Source of the DNA: Streptomyces sp. PH10-H1 | Lineage (GTDB): Bacteria > Actinomycetota > Actinomycetes > Streptomycetales > Streptomycetaceae | Direction of reading: 5' to 3' | DNA: 64,000 nucleotides | NCBI RefSeq assembly: GCF_030063355.1 | Contig: NZ_JASISZ010000002.1 | Location: forward strand, 119,220 to 183,219 | Part shown: one piece after another, positions 17,105-25,472 of the stretch | How the letters are laid out: the number at the start of each line of letters is the position of its first letter | Position numbering within the stretch: position 1 is the first letter of the stretch | The notes under the pieces: model-generated | What the model saw: the letters and a program-made list of their open reading frames with translations, nothing else | Database searches by the model: none | What the model was told of the DNA's origin: nothing | Position numbers and translations under genes: made by a program

Positions 17105-17329
17105 TCACTCGTAGTAGCGGCGCTCCTCGACGAGCGGGTCGCCGCCGCGGAGGCCGGGCTGCAGCCGCCGCCGCTTGAAGATGCTGACGTAGGCCGCGAC
17201 GCCGATCGCTCCGACGGCCATCATGATCAGGCCCACCAGGTCGAGGTTGACGCCGGACATGTGCCAGTCGGTCGCGAAAGTGAGGATCGCGCCGACCGCG
17301 ATCAGTGCGATGCAGCCGCCGATGCCCAT
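17105..17329 (-). CDS. Small membrane protein, DUF6458-like
   Basis: A 74-aa protein from the ATG at 17329, with GGAGG upstream. Two transmembrane helices (MGIGGCIALIAVGAILTFA, and LVGLIMMAVGAIGVAAYV) flank a short outer loop; the tail is basic then acidic and ends RRYYE. The pattern fits the actinobacterial DUF6458 family, whose function is unknown. A paralogue with the same topology and a similar RYYE-containing tail is at 36674-36916. Confidence 0.75.
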   Translation of the reverse strand: MGIGGCIALIAVGAILTFATDWHMSGVNLDLVGLIMMAVGAIGVAAYVSIFKRRRLQPGLRGGDPLVEERRYYE

Positions 17330-17426
17330 AATGTCTGCCTCCGTGGTGCCTCTTGGCCGTTCCGGGTTGCTGTGGGGGCGCCTACCCCGGTTCGGAACGG
17401 CCATGCGGCATATGGGAGTTGGTACC

Positions 17427-18716
17427 TCAGCTCTCGATGAAGGACTTCAGCGCGCTCGCCAGCAGGTGCGGGTCGTCCGCGCCGCACAGTTCGCGGGCGG
17501 AGTGCATCGACAGGATCGGCACACCGACGTCCACCGTGGTGATGCCGTGCCGTGCCGCGGTGATCGGGCCGATCGTCGTGCCGCACGGCATGGCGTTGTT
17601 GGACACGAAGTGCTGGAACGGAACCCCGACCCGCTCGCAGGCGGCGGTGAAGATGCCGCGCCCCGAACCGTCCGTGGCGTACCGCTGGTTGACGTTGGTC
17701 TTGAGGATCGGACCGCCGTTGGCGCGCGGGTGGTGGGTGGGGTCGTGCCGCTCCACGTAGTTGGGGTGCACCGCGTGCCCGGAGTCGGACGAGACGCACA
17801 CCGTGCCGGCCAGCGCGCGCTGCCGGTGCTCGAAGTCGCCGCCGCGCGCATGCACGGACCGCTCCAGGACGTTGCCGAGCAGCGGGCCCTGCGCTCCGGT
17901 GTCGGACTCGCTGCCGTTCTCCTCGTGGTCGAAGGCGGCGAGGACGGGGATGTACGCGAGCTCCTGCCCGGCGACGGCCGCCAGCGCGGACGTGGCGGCG
18001 TGCACCGACAGCAGGTTGTCCATCCGGGGTGCGGCCAGCAGCTCGCGGTCGCGGCCCAGGTGGGCGGGCGGCTGTACGTCGTGCGCCATCACATCCCAGC
18101 CGACGACATCGGACGCGGTCACCCCGGCCTCATCGGCCAGGAAGTCGATGAGGTCGCCGTCATTGACCTCGCCGAGGCCCCAGATCGGCTGCATGTGCCG
18201 CTGCTTGTCCAGCGTGAGGCCGTTGTCGTTGACGCCCCGGTCCAGGTGGATGGCCAGTTGGGCGACGCGCAGCAGCGGCCGGTCGACGTTCACCAGCCGC
18301 GAGCCGCCGTCGCGCAGCGTCAGCCGGCCCGAGAGTCCCAGGTCCCGGTCGAGCCAGCTGTTCAGCAGCGGCCCGCCGTACAGCTCCACGGCGATCTGCC
18401 GCCAGCCGGCCGAGCCCATGTCGGGGCGCGGCTTCACCCGCAGGTTCGGCGAGTCGGTGTGCGCGCCCATGATCCGGAACGGCGTCTCGGGACGGGCGCC
18501 CTCGGGGACGTACCAGGCGATGATCGCGCCGCCGCGCAGCACGTACTTCCCGCCCGTCTCGCCGTCCCACGCCTCGGTCTCCTCGACCCGCCGGAATCCG
18601 GCCTTCTCCAGCCGTTCCGCGGCGCTCGCCACCGCGTGGTAGGGCGACGGGCTGGCTTGTATGAAGGCCATCAGGTCATCGGTGTGGGCGCGGGTGAAGT
18701 GAGGGTGGACGCTCAT
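17427..18716 (-). CDS. apeB: M18-family metallo-aminopeptidase
   Basis: A 429-aa aminopeptidase from the ATG at 18716; upstream in-frame sequence is low-complexity and not conserved. It has the dinuclear zinc centre signatures of the M18/M42 clan: His/Asp in MGAHTDSPNLRVK, the Glu pair in AAFDHEENGSESDTGA, Asp in SSDSGHAVHPNY, and a late His in VPILSMHSARELCG. Cytosolic family members remove N-terminal acidic or neutral residues from peptides. The length matches the family (about 430 aa). It stands alone, divergent from the surface-protein/sortase pair. Confidence 0.9.
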   Translation of the reverse strand: MSVHPHFTRAHTDDLMAFIQASPSPYHAVASAAERLEKAGFRRVEETEAWDGETGGKYVLRGGAIIAWYVPEGARPETPFRIMGAHTDSPNLRVKPRPDMGSAGWRQIAVELYGGPLLNSWLDRDLGLSGRLTLRDGGSRLVNVDRPLLRVAQLAIHLDRGVNDNGLTLDKQRHMQPIWGLGEVNDGDLIDFLADEAGVTASDVVGWDVMAHDVQPPAHLGRDRELLAAPRMDNLLSVHAATSALAAVAGQELAYIPVLAAFDHEENGSESDTGAQGPLLGNVLERSVHARGGDFEHRQRALAGTVCVSSDSGHAVHPNYVERHDPTHHPRANGGPILKTNVNQRYATDGSGRGIFTAACERVGVPFQHFVSNNAMPCGTTIGPITAARHGITTVDVGVPILSMHSARELCGADDPHLLASALKSFIES

Positions 18717-19030
18717 GGGGCCAGCATACGAAGTCCCCGGATGCCGGGCGCCTCCGGCGGGGGGCCCGGGGACTACTCGGGGGTTCCCCCCCACCGAGCG
18801 GTACGACCACCGGGTAGGCGACGATCCGGGTCCGTGGCCGGGACGCGTCGCCCAAGTTCTGCCTGTCGGCCCGCTGTTGCCTCCCTGTGACAGAACCGGG
18901 AGGGCGGCGTCGCACAAGATCCGTAGATTTCGTTCTGCAGCCGGACTCCTTGGTCCCTACGAGGCGAACAGCGGCACATCTGCCCCACGTCATTCCTTTT
19001 GCTATTTGCCGGTCAGGCCAGGAGTCCGCC
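18717..19030. promoter_or_regulatory. Divergent intergenic region, aminopeptidase / surface protein
   Basis: About 310 bp between two divergent genes. It contains a G-run/C-run stretch able to form a hairpin (around 18755-18800) and an AGGAG ribosome site at its right end. I see no gene and no clear promoter boxes. Confidence 0.4.
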
Positions 19031-19969
19031 ATGTCCGTACGTTTCGCACGCCGCCGTACCGCCTTCCGCGCCGCGCTCACCGCTGCCGCCGTCACCGGCG
19101 CCGTCCTCATCCCGGCCTCCGGCGCCTTCGCCGACACGGCTAAGCCGACCGCGACGAAGTCCGCCGCCGCGCAGGACGCCGGCAGCTCCAAGGGCTGCAC
19201 CGTCACCAAGACCATCAAGTCTGTCTTCGGGGGCTGGACGGTCGAGCTCAGCGACGGTCCGGCCGGCCCCAAGGCGGTCCTGAAGGACGAGAAGGGAAAG
19301 ACCGTCGCGACGGTGGACAAGCACAACAGCACCGACTCCAGGAACGGCCTGGAGATCATCGGCGCCGAGGGTCTCTCACCGGTCTTCCGGGACCGGAACC
19401 AGGGCGGTCCGACTCCCTGGCGCAAGACCGCGTTCCCGAAGCCCCCGAAGGGCTGCTTCGGCGAGCCCGGTGTGCCGGGAACCGTTACCCACGACGGTTG
19501 CACGGTCACCAGGACCATCAACTCGGTCTTCGGCGAGCTCACGGTCGACCTCAGCAACAGCCCCGCCGCCGGGCCCAAGGCCGTCCTGAAGGGCGGTCGC
19601 GGCGAGATCGTCGCGACGGTGGACCGCAAGCACCCGGAGAACCCGGCGATGGGACTCAAGATCACCGGCGCGTACAGCTCCTCGCCGAAGTTCCTCGACC
19701 GGACCCAGGGCGGTACCGCGTCCGCCTACCGCCAGACGGCCTTCCCGGCGCTCTCCAAGGGCTGCGCCACGACCGGTACCACCGGCACCACCCCCACGGG
19801 CGGCCAGACCAAGACCCTGCCCAAGGGCAGCGTCGCCGCGGGTGCGGAAGGGGTGACCCAGAACGACAAATCCGCCCTCGTCATCGCGGGCGGTGCGGCC
19901 GCCGCGGCGGCCGTGGCGGGTCTCGGGTTCGTGGTGCTGCGCCGCCGCTCGGCCGCCGCCACCGCCTGA
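19031..19969 (+). CDS. Secreted, membrane-anchored surface protein with duplicated domain
   Basis: A 312-aa protein from the ATG at 19031 (AGGAG nine bases upstream). A signal peptide of about 35 aa ends near SGAFA. Two tandem copies of a domain of about 95 aa follow, each starting with GCTV(T/N) and containing VFGxxTVxLS, GPKAVLK and VATVD, and each ending at a KGC motif, so each domain probably has one disulfide. A linker, one C-terminal helix (VIAGGAAAAAAVAGLGFVVL) and an RRR tail make a surface-anchored topology. There is no strict LPXTG or LAXTG; the nearest is LPKGS. The class F sortase gene directly downstream suggests a substrate-enzyme pair. Domain function is unknown. Confidence 0.75.
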   Translation: MSVRFARRRTAFRAALTAAAVTGAVLIPASGAFADTAKPTATKSAAAQDAGSSKGCTVTKTIKSVFGGWTVELSDGPAGPKAVLKDEKGKTVATVDKHNSTDSRNGLEIIGAEGLSPVFRDRNQGGPTPWRKTAFPKPPKGCFGEPGVPGTVTHDGCTVTRTINSVFGELTVDLSNSPAAGPKAVLKGGRGEIVATVDRKHPENPAMGLKITGAYSSSPKFLDRTQGGTASAYRQTAFPALSKGCATTGTTGTTPTGGQTKTLPKGSVAAGAEGVTQNDKSALVIAGGAAAAAAVAGLGFVVLRRRSAAATA

Positions 19970-20003
19970 TCCGCGTTCAGCCAAGCGGAGAAGCCTTAGG
20001 CAG

Positions 20004-20047
20004 GAACCGCAGGAACTGAACGAACTGAACGAACCGCAGGAACTGAA
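20004..20047 (+). repeat. Direct repeat between surface-protein and sortase genes
   Basis: GAACCGCAGGAACTGAA occurs twice (20004-20020 and 20031-20047), separated by a related CGAACTGAA unit. It sits just upstream of the sortase ribosome site (AAGGAGCGAG). A spacing or translation-coupling role is possible but unproven. Confidence 0.65.
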
Positions 20048-20062
20048 GGAGCGAGCTGTCCG

Positions 20063-20737
20063 ATGTCCATGCCCACCGGGTCCCGGCCGCGCTGGATCGT
20101 GGTCGCCTGTCTTCTGGCGCTGGTCGCCGGTGGCTGGATGCTCGTCTCCGGTATTCGCGGCGGCGGCCACACCGCCGCCGCGAACGCCAACATCTCCGCC
20201 ACCACCCCGGCCGGTCCCGCCGGACACCCCAGCGCGGGCAATGCGGCGGGTACGGGCAAGCCGCCCGCCACCGCCCCCGCGCCGATGGCCGCTTCGAAGC
20301 CGGTCCGGGTACGGATCCCGTCCGCGGGTGTCGACACCGGTCCGCTGCTGGACCTGGGGCTGGCCGCCGACGGAACGGTCGAGGTCCCCTCGGTCCAGCA
20401 GGCGGACCGCATCGGCTGGTACAAGGAGGGCGTCACGCCCGGTGAACTAGGGCCCGCGGTCCTCATCGGTCACTTCGATACGGTCGATGGCCCCGCTGTC
20501 CTGAAGGACATCGCGAAGGTCAAAGCCGGTGACCGGATCACGGTGGACCGCGCGGACGGTTCGACCGCCGTCTTCACCGTCCGAGCGCTGGAACAGGTGG
20601 GCAAGGACACCTTCCCCACCCAGAAGGTGTACGGCGACACCGCCCGCCCCGAGCTGCGGCTGATCACCTGCGGTGGCGAACTGCGCGGCGGCCACCGCCC
20701 GGACAACATCATCGTCTACGCCGATCTGACGTCCTGA
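20063..20737 (+). CDS. Class F sortase
   Basis: A 224-aa sortase with one N-terminal signal-anchor (residues about 10-30, WIVVACLLALVAGGWMLV), an Ala/Pro linker, and a sortase beta-barrel. Catalytic residues are visible: His in VLIGHFDT, Cys in LITCGG, Arg in GGHRPDNIIVY. The position after a surface protein with a C-terminal anchor is typical of class F sortases in Streptomyces. Family members cleave a sorting motif and attach the protein to the wall; some actinobacterial class F enzymes remain uncharacterised. The 3' end overlaps a convergent acetyltransferase remnant by 22 bp. Confidence 0.9.
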   Translation: MSMPTGSRPRWIVVACLLALVAGGWMLVSGIRGGGHTAAANANISATTPAGPAGHPSAGNAAGTGKPPATAPAPMAASKPVRVRIPSAGVDTGPLLDLGLAADGTVEVPSVQQADRIGWYKEGVTPGELGPAVLIGHFDTVDGPAVLKDIAKVKAGDRITVDRADGSTAVFTVRALEQVGKDTFPTQKVYGDTARPELRLITCGGELRGGHRPDNIIVYADLTS

Positions 20738-21117
20738 CGGATCCGGTACAGCACGCTGGGGCGCAGCGGCCCCTCGGGGACCTCCGGGTCGTCGAAGTCG
20801 TCGGCGGGGTCGTAGGTCATGCCGATCCGGCGCATCACCGCCTGGGAGCGCACGTTGGTGGCGGTGGTCACCGCGAGGATCTCCGGCAGGGCGAGGGCCT
20901 CGAAGCCGAAGGCCAGGACGGCTCGGGCCGCCTCAGTCGCGTAGCCGTGGCCCCAGGCGGAGCGGGCCAGCCGCCAGCCGATCTCCACTCCGGTGAAGGG
21001 GAAGCCGTCGTCGACCTGGTCCAGCCCGGCGAAGCCGATGAACTCGCCGGTGGCGGACACCTCGACCGCCCACCAGCCGAAGCCCCGCTGATCGAAGTCG
21101 GTCTGGAAGCGGGCCAC
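20716..21117 (-). pseudogene. N-terminally truncated GNAT acetyltransferase (RimJ/RimL-like)
   Basis: A 133-aa open frame matches the C-terminal two thirds of RimJ/RimL-type GNAT enzymes: GFAGLDQVDDG, EIGWRLARSAWGHGYATEAA (the acetyl-CoA loop) and TTATNVRSQAVMRRIGM. The first strands expected in a protein of about 180 aa are missing. In-frame reading upstream continues into homologous-looking sequence (LLTPEQAAASVARFQ) and stops at a TGA near 21170, where sequence from an unrelated surface-protein remnant begins. Loss of the N-terminus makes activity doubtful. Confidence 0.65.
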
Positions 21118-21187
21118 CGAGGCCGCGGCCTGTTCGGGTGTGAGCAGTCCGGTCGGGGCCCTTGTGCGGATTCAACTGCGGCTGCGG

Positions 21188-21613
21188 CTACGGCTTGGTG
21201 AAGTAACCGAACACGTCCGCCACCACATGCGTCCTGCCGTTGGAGTTGTACACGTCGAACATGCCGTTCGCACCCAGGGGGGTGGTGACGTGGTTCGGTA
21301 CGGTCTGCCCGGCGGTGAAGTTGACGTTGGACGTGGCGGGCCGCTGGTTGCCGTCCGCCCACACCGTCAGGTAGCCGCCGGTCGGCGACCCGGTACTGGT
21401 CACGTTGAGCACGGCCCCGGACGCTCCGGCCGGCGCGCCGGACGGCACGCGCAGGGTGGCCCCGGAGCCGACCGGCTGACCGCTGCCGGTGCGGGTGTCC
21501 GTCACGCGGGTCGGGGTCACCGGGGTGAACAGCGCCTCGCCGTCCGGGCTGTAGTAGCCGAACAGATCGACAATGACGTCCGTGCTGCCCGTGTGGTTGT
21601 AGATCTTCACCAT
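21188..21613 (-). pseudogene. Fragment of a secreted repeat protein (VDVFGYF-type)
   Basis: About 140 aa contain two units of a repeat common in large secreted Streptomyces proteins: DVIVDLFGYYSPDG, then FTPVTPTRVTDTRTG, LNVTSTGSPTGGYLTVWADG, SNVNFTAGQTVPNHV, and the terminal VVADVFGYFTKP. It has no signal peptide; the reading frame extends upstream only to KLGSG and then stops. Parent proteins are several hundred residues with an N-terminal signal and an enzymatic or binding domain. This is a C-terminal remnant, joined on one side to a GNAT fragment and on the other to an unrelated plus-strand fragment. Confidence 0.65.
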
Positions 21614-21869
21614 GCCGCTGCCGAGCTTTGTCGCACACCTGGATCAGGCTGCGGAGCAGGCCGCCGCGCAGAGCACGATCGCCCGGCTCCAGGGGTTCCT
21701 GCAGTGGTGGGGGGAGTACGTCGCCATCCACCGTTACCCGGCCCGGGCCGTCAGGCTGGATACGCTGGAAGCGATGGCGGAAGCCACGACCGACCGGGAC
21801 GCGCTGCGCCCGGTGCTCGCTGCAATCCGGGAAATCGTCGAGGCCGCGCAGCGCGAGGCTTCCGTGTGA
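21612..21869 (+). CDS. Small hypothetical protein, possibly a gene fragment
   Basis: An 85-aa open frame with a helical, acidic composition and plausible codon bias: FLQWWGEYVAIHRYPARAVR followed by EAMAEATTDRDAL. The WWxEYV region loosely resembles the C-terminal part of short actinobacterial proteins of the DUF6247 type, but I am not sure. The apparent ATG (21612) lies at the junction with the surface-protein remnant, so the original N-terminus may be lost. Treat as a probable fragment. Confidence 0.4.
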   Translation: MPLPSFVAHLDQAAEQAAAQSTIARLQGFLQWWGEYVAIHRYPARAVRLDTLEAMAEATTDRDALRPVLAAIREIVEAAQREASV

Positions 21870-21878
21870 ACGGCCGCG

Positions 21879-21907
21879 GGCTCCCCCGCCGGGTGGCGGG
21901 GGAGCCC
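21879..21907. terminator. Terminator-like hairpin
   Basis: GGGCTCCCC...GGGGAGCCC with one bulged C and a GGGT loop lies between the plus-strand fragment and the 3' end of the minus-strand acyl-CoA dehydrogenase gene. It can act in either direction. Confidence 0.7.
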
Positions 21908-21930
21908 GTAGCGCGATGGTGCCGTGCGGC

Positions 21931-23757
21931 TTAGAACGCGGCTTCCGGCAGGTCCATCAGGTCGAGGGTGACGGCCTCGGCCAGCGACCGCTGGACGCCG
22001 ACGTTCGGCAGGATGTTGGCGGCGAAGAACTTCGCGGCCGCGATCTTGCCGGTGTAGAAGGCGGTGTCCTTCGGGCCGGCGGTCGGCAGCTTGTCCGCGG
22101 CCACGGCCGCGCCGCGCAGCAGCAGGTAGCCGATGACGACGTCGCCGGAGGCGAGCAGCAGGCGGGTGGAGTTCAGGCCGACCTTGTAGATGGACCGGAC
22201 GTCCTTCTCGGTGCCGGCCAGGTCGGTCAGCATGGTGCCGACGATGGCCTCCAGGTCCACGGCGGACTTGGCGAGCTGCTCGCGGGCGGCGGCCAGCTCC
22301 TCGCCGCCGACGGCCTCGGCGAGGAACTTCTTGATCTCCTCGGACAGGGTGGTCAGTGCCTGGCCCTGGTCGCGGACGATCTTGCGGAAGAAGAAGTCCT
22401 GACCCTGGATCGCCGTGGTGCCCTCATAGAGGGTGTCGATCTTGGCGTCCCGGATGTACTGCTCGACCGGGTACTCCTGCAGGTAGCCGGAGCCACCGAA
22501 GGTCTGCAGGGACTGGGCGAGCTGCTCGTACGACTTCTCCGAGCCGTAGCCCTTGACGATCGGGAGGAGAAGATCGTTGAGGCTGATCAGGGACTTGGCG
22601 TCCTCGCCCGCGGCCTCCTGGACCACGATCTGGTCCTGGACCGAAGCGGTGTAGAGGACCAGGGCGCGCATGCCCTCGGCGTACGCCTTCTGCGTCATCA
22701 GCGAGCGGCGCACGTCCGGGTGGTGGGTGATGGTGACCTTCGGCGCGGACTTGTCCATGAACTGCGCGAGGTCCGGGCCCTGCAAGCGCTCCTTGGCGTA
22801 CTCCAGCGCGTTCAGGTAGCCGGTGGAGAGGGTGGCGATGGCCTTCGTGCCGACCATCATCCGGGCGAACTCGATGATGCGGAACATCTGGCGGATGCCG
22901 TCGTGCTTGTCGCCGAGCAGCCAGCCCTTGGCGGGGTGCTGGTCGCCGAACGTCATCTCGCAGGTGTTGGAGGCCTTGAGGCCCATCTTGTGCTCGACGT
23001 TCGTGGCGTAGGCGCCGTTGCGCTCGCCCAGCTCGCCGGTCTCCCAGTCGAAGTCGTACTTCGGCACGATGAAGAGCGACAGGCCCTTGGTGCCGGGGCC
23101 GGCGCCCTCGGGGCGGGCCAGCACCAGGTGGATGATGTTCTCGGACATGTCGTGCTCGCCCGAGGTGATGAAGCGCTTGACGCCCTCGATGTGCCAGGAG
23201 CCGTCCTCCTGCTGCACGGCCTTGGTGCGGCCGGCGCCCACGTCGGAACCCGCGTCGGGCTCGGTCAGCACCATCGTGGCGCCCCACTGGCGGTCGACCA
23301 TGAGCTTGGCGACCTTCGCCTGCTCCTCGGTGCCCTCCTCGAAGACGACGCCGGCGAAGGCCGGGCCGGAGGAGTACATCCAGATGGCCGGGTTGGAGCC
23401 GAGGATCAGCTCCGCGTACGACCAGATGAGGGAGGCGGGGGTCTTCGTGCCACCGATCTCCTCGGGGATGCCCAGACGCCAGTACTCGGAGTCCATGTAG
23501 GCCTGGTAGCTCTTCTTGAACGTGTCCGGCACCGGGGCGGTGTTGTCCGCCGGGTCGAAGACCGGCGGGTTGCGGTCGGCGTCGGTGAAGGACGCGGCCA
23601 GCTCGTTCTCGGCGAGGCGCGTGACCTCGCTGAGGATGCTCTTGGCGGTCTCCACGTCCATCTCGGCGAACGGGCCGGTGCCGTAGAGCTTGTCGCGGCC
23701 GAGTACCTCGAAGAGGTTGAACTCGATGTCGCGGAGGTTGGACTTGTAGTGGCCCAT
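21931..23757 (-). CDS. Acyl-CoA dehydrogenase
   Basis: A 608-aa acyl-CoA dehydrogenase of the long FadE5-like subclass with an N-terminal [19 protein letters not shown] signature. The start is the ATG at 23757. FAD-binding segments [17 protein letters not shown] and [12 protein letters not shown] are visible; the catalytic-base region and the C-terminal signature [21 protein letters not shown] followed by [17 protein letters not shown]-like sequence ([15 protein letters not shown]) confirm the family. The extra C-terminal helical domain of about 130 aa is typical of this subclass. It carries out the first oxidation of fatty-acid beta-oxidation with an electron-transferring flavoprotein. It is monocistronic and divergent from the SseB-like gene. 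Confidence 0.93.
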   Translation of the reverse strand: MGHYKSNLRDIEFNLFEVLGRDKLYGTGPFAEMDVETAKSILSEVTRLAENELAASFTDADRNPPVFDPADNTAPVPDTFKKSYQAYMDSEYWRLGIPEEIGGTKTPASLIWSYAELILGSNPAIWMYSSGPAFAGVVFEEGTEEQAKVAKLMVDRQWGATMVLTEPDAGSDVGAGRTKAVQQEDGSWHIEGVKRFITSGEHDMSENIIHLVLARPEGAGPGTKGLSLFIVPKYDFDWETGELGERNGAYATNVEHKMGLKASNTCEMTFGDQHPAKGWLLGDKHDGIRQMFRIIEFARMMVGTKAIATLSTGYLNALEYAKERLQGPDLAQFMDKSAPKVTITHHPDVRRSLMTQKAYAEGMRALVLYTASVQDQIVVQEAAGEDAKSLISLNDLLLPIVKGYGSEKSYEQLAQSLQTFGGSGYLQEYPVEQYIRDAKIDTLYEGTTAIQGQDFFFRKIVRDQGQALTTLSEEIKKFLAEAVGGEELAAAREQLAKSAVDLEAIVGTMLTDLAGTEKDVRSIYKVGLNSTRLLLASGDVVIGYLLLRGAAVAADKLPTAGPKDTAFYTGKIAAAKFFAANILPNVGVQRSLAEAVTLDLMDLPEAAF

Positions 23758-23813
23758 GACGACGGCTCCGTATCGCACTCGATCAGTTACGTGGCAGTAG
23801 TACAGAATGATGC

Positions 23814-23825
23814 TACCCGTCGGTA
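23814..23825. promoter_or_regulatory. Short inverted repeat in acyl-CoA dehydrogenase promoter
   Basis: TACC-CGTC-GGTA lies about 57 bp upstream of the acyl-CoA dehydrogenase start in an AT-richer stretch (ATGCTACCCGTCGGTAATA). TetR-type regulators of beta-oxidation genes use short palindromes of this kind. The regulator is not in the window. Confidence 0.35.
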
Positions 23826-23882
23826 ATAAGAAGCAACCCCTTACGGCCCGGATGTGACCCGACACTCGCTAGTCTTGGGTCT

Positions 23883-24332
23883 GTGTACGGCTACGACCAG
23901 ACCTCGCATCCCGGCCCGCCGCCCGGCCATCCGCCCGACGCTGCCCCGATGCCGGGGGTGTACCCCGAGCCGTCCCCACCCTCCCTCGCGGACGCTGTGC
24001 GCGCATTCACCACCGGTTCTCTGTCGGCGGAGGACTTCCAGGCGGTCTTCTCGACGTCGAAGGTCTACTGCCCGCGCGGCGAGAACCCCGGCTTCCTGGC
24101 GCTGCACGACACGCAGCAGCCCGTGATCCCGATGTTCACCTCGCTCAAGGAGCTGCGCCGGTACGCGGGCAAGGAGTCCAAGTACTTCGTCATCACCGGC
24201 GCCGAGGTGCTCGATCTGCTGCCGACCGGCTACGGCTTCGTGCTCGACATCGACGGCCAGCACCGGATGGTGTTCGACGCCAAGGCTGTGGAACAGATGG
24301 TCGAATTCACGATGCGCCGGATGTATGGCTAG
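23883..24332 (+). CDS. SseB-like N-terminal domain protein
   Basis: A 149-aa cytoplasmic protein from the GTG at 23883. A Pro-rich leader (residues 1-35) precedes an SseB N-terminal-like fold: VYCPRGENPGFLALHD, VIPMFTSLKELRRYAG, GFVLDIDGQHRMVFD. The family occurs widely in Streptomyces and is associated with type VII secretion or immunity-like proteins elsewhere, but no function is proven. It starts about 125 bp from the divergent acyl-CoA dehydrogenase start. Confidence 0.75.
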   Translation: MYGYDQTSHPGPPPGHPPDAAPMPGVYPEPSPPSLADAVRAFTTGSLSAEDFQAVFSTSKVYCPRGENPGFLALHDTQQPVIPMFTSLKELRRYAGKESKYFVITGAEVLDLLPTGYGFVLDIDGQHRMVFDAKAVEQMVEFTMRRMYG

Positions 24333-24420
24333 CCGCCACCACTGCGTGTACGGCTAGAGGACGGAACACCACCCCACTGACCTGCGGGAATATGTCACGC
24401 CTTGCCGACTGTTCACTATT

Positions 24421-24431
24421 CAACTAAGTTG
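24421..24431. promoter_or_regulatory. Palindrome upstream of pirin gene
   Basis: CAACT-A-AGTTG, perfect five-base arms within TTCAACTAAGTTGGA, ends 25 bp before the pirin start codon. The position is right for a repressor operator overlapping the promoter. Confidence 0.5.
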
Positions 24432-24456
24432 GATGCAGAACATGAGGAGGACCGCC

Positions 24457-25431
24457 ATGCCTGCCGTGACCGTCGAGAACCCGTTGACCCTGCCGCGCGT
24501 CTCCGCGCCCGCCGACGCGGTGCCACGCCAGGCGCTGGCCGTGTCCACCGCGCCGAGCGGTTTCGAGGGCGAGGGCTTCCCCGTCCGCCGCGCGTTCGCG
24601 GGCATCGACTACAAGCACCTCGATCCGTTCATCATGATGGACCAGATGGGTGAGGTGGAGTACGCGCCGGGCGAGCCCAAGGGCACCCCCTGGCACCCGC
24701 ACCGCGGCTTCGAGACCGTGACGTACCTGATCGACGGCACCTTCGTGCACCAGGACTCCAACGGTGGCGGCGGCGTGATCAACGGCGGCGACACCCAGTG
24801 GATGACGGCGGGCAGCGGCCTGCTGCACATCGAGGCGCCGCCGGAGGAGCTGGTCGTGAGCGGCGGGCTCTTCCACGGCTTCCAGCTGTGGGTGAACCTG
24901 CCGAAGAGCGACAAGATGATGCTGCCCAAGTACCAGGACATCGGCGGCGCCCAGGTCAGGATGCTGACATCCGCGGACGGCGGGGCGCTCATCCGGCTGA
25001 TCGCGGGCGACCTCGGCGGCCATGAGGGCCCGGGGGCGACCCACACCCCGATCACGATGATCCACGTCTCGCTCAACCCGGGCGCCGAACTGACGCTGCC
25101 CTGGCGGCCGGACTTCAACGCCCTCGCGTACGGTATGGCCGGGCGCGGCACGGCAGGCCTGACGGCCCGTCCGTTCCGCACCGGGCAGACGGTCGTCTTC
25201 GGGAAGGGCGACTCGCTCACCATCAAGGCGGACGAGACGCAGGAATCGCGCAGCCCGAACTTCGAGGTCGTGCTGCTCGGCGGCCGGCCGATCCGCGAGC
25301 CGATGATGCAGTACGGGCCGTTCGTGATGAACACCCACGCCGAGCTGGCGCAGGCCTTCGAGGACTTCCAGGCCGGTCTCCTCGGCCGGATCCCGGCGGG
25401 ACAGGCCTCATCAAGCCTCATCAAAGCCTGA
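24457..25431 (+). CDS. Pirin-family bicupin protein
   Basis: A 324-aa protein from the ATG at 24457, which has an excellent AGGAGG site; earlier ATGs at 24433 and 24442 overlap it. The N-terminal cupin carries the pirin metal motif WHPHRGFETVTYLIDG with further ligands in HQDSNGG and GLLHIEAPPEE. The C-terminal pirin domain (about 190-300) contains the conserved LLGGRPIREPMMQYGPFVMN. Bacterial pirins include quercetinases and regulators of central metabolism; this one could be either. The last codons (SSLIKA) are encoded by the first units of a tandem repeat that continues past the stop, so the C-terminus appears to have been changed by repeat expansion. Confidence 0.9.
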   Translation: MPAVTVENPLTLPRVSAPADAVPRQALAVSTAPSGFEGEGFPVRRAFAGIDYKHLDPFIMMDQMGEVEYAPGEPKGTPWHPHRGFETVTYLIDGTFVHQDSNGGGGVINGGDTQWMTAGSGLLHIEAPPEELVVSGGLFHGFQLWVNLPKSDKMMLPKYQDIGGAQVRMLTSADGGALIRLIAGDLGGHEGPGATHTPITMIHVSLNPGAELTLPWRPDFNALAYGMAGRGTAGLTARPFRTGQTVVFGKGDSLTIKADETQESRSPNFEVVLLGGRPIREPMMQYGPFVMNTHAELAQAFEDFQAGLLGRIPAGQASSSLIKA

Positions 25432-25458
25432 TCAAGGCCTGATCAAGGCCTGATCAGG
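25405..25458 (+). repeat. 11-bp tandem repeat spanning the pirin stop codon
   Basis: Five units of GCCT(C/G)ATCAA(G/A) (first unit 10 bp). The third unit holds the pirin TGA stop; units four and five repeat TGA eleven and twenty-two bases later, giving stops in all three frames. Each later unit also contains the palindrome TGATCA. Confidence 0.85.
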
Positions 25459-25472
25459 CACGGAACCGGCGG

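Noticed and set aside
20868-21731. 287-codon minus-strand frame over the remnant region
   Set aside because: It reads out of frame through two identifiable remnants, so it is not a real gene.
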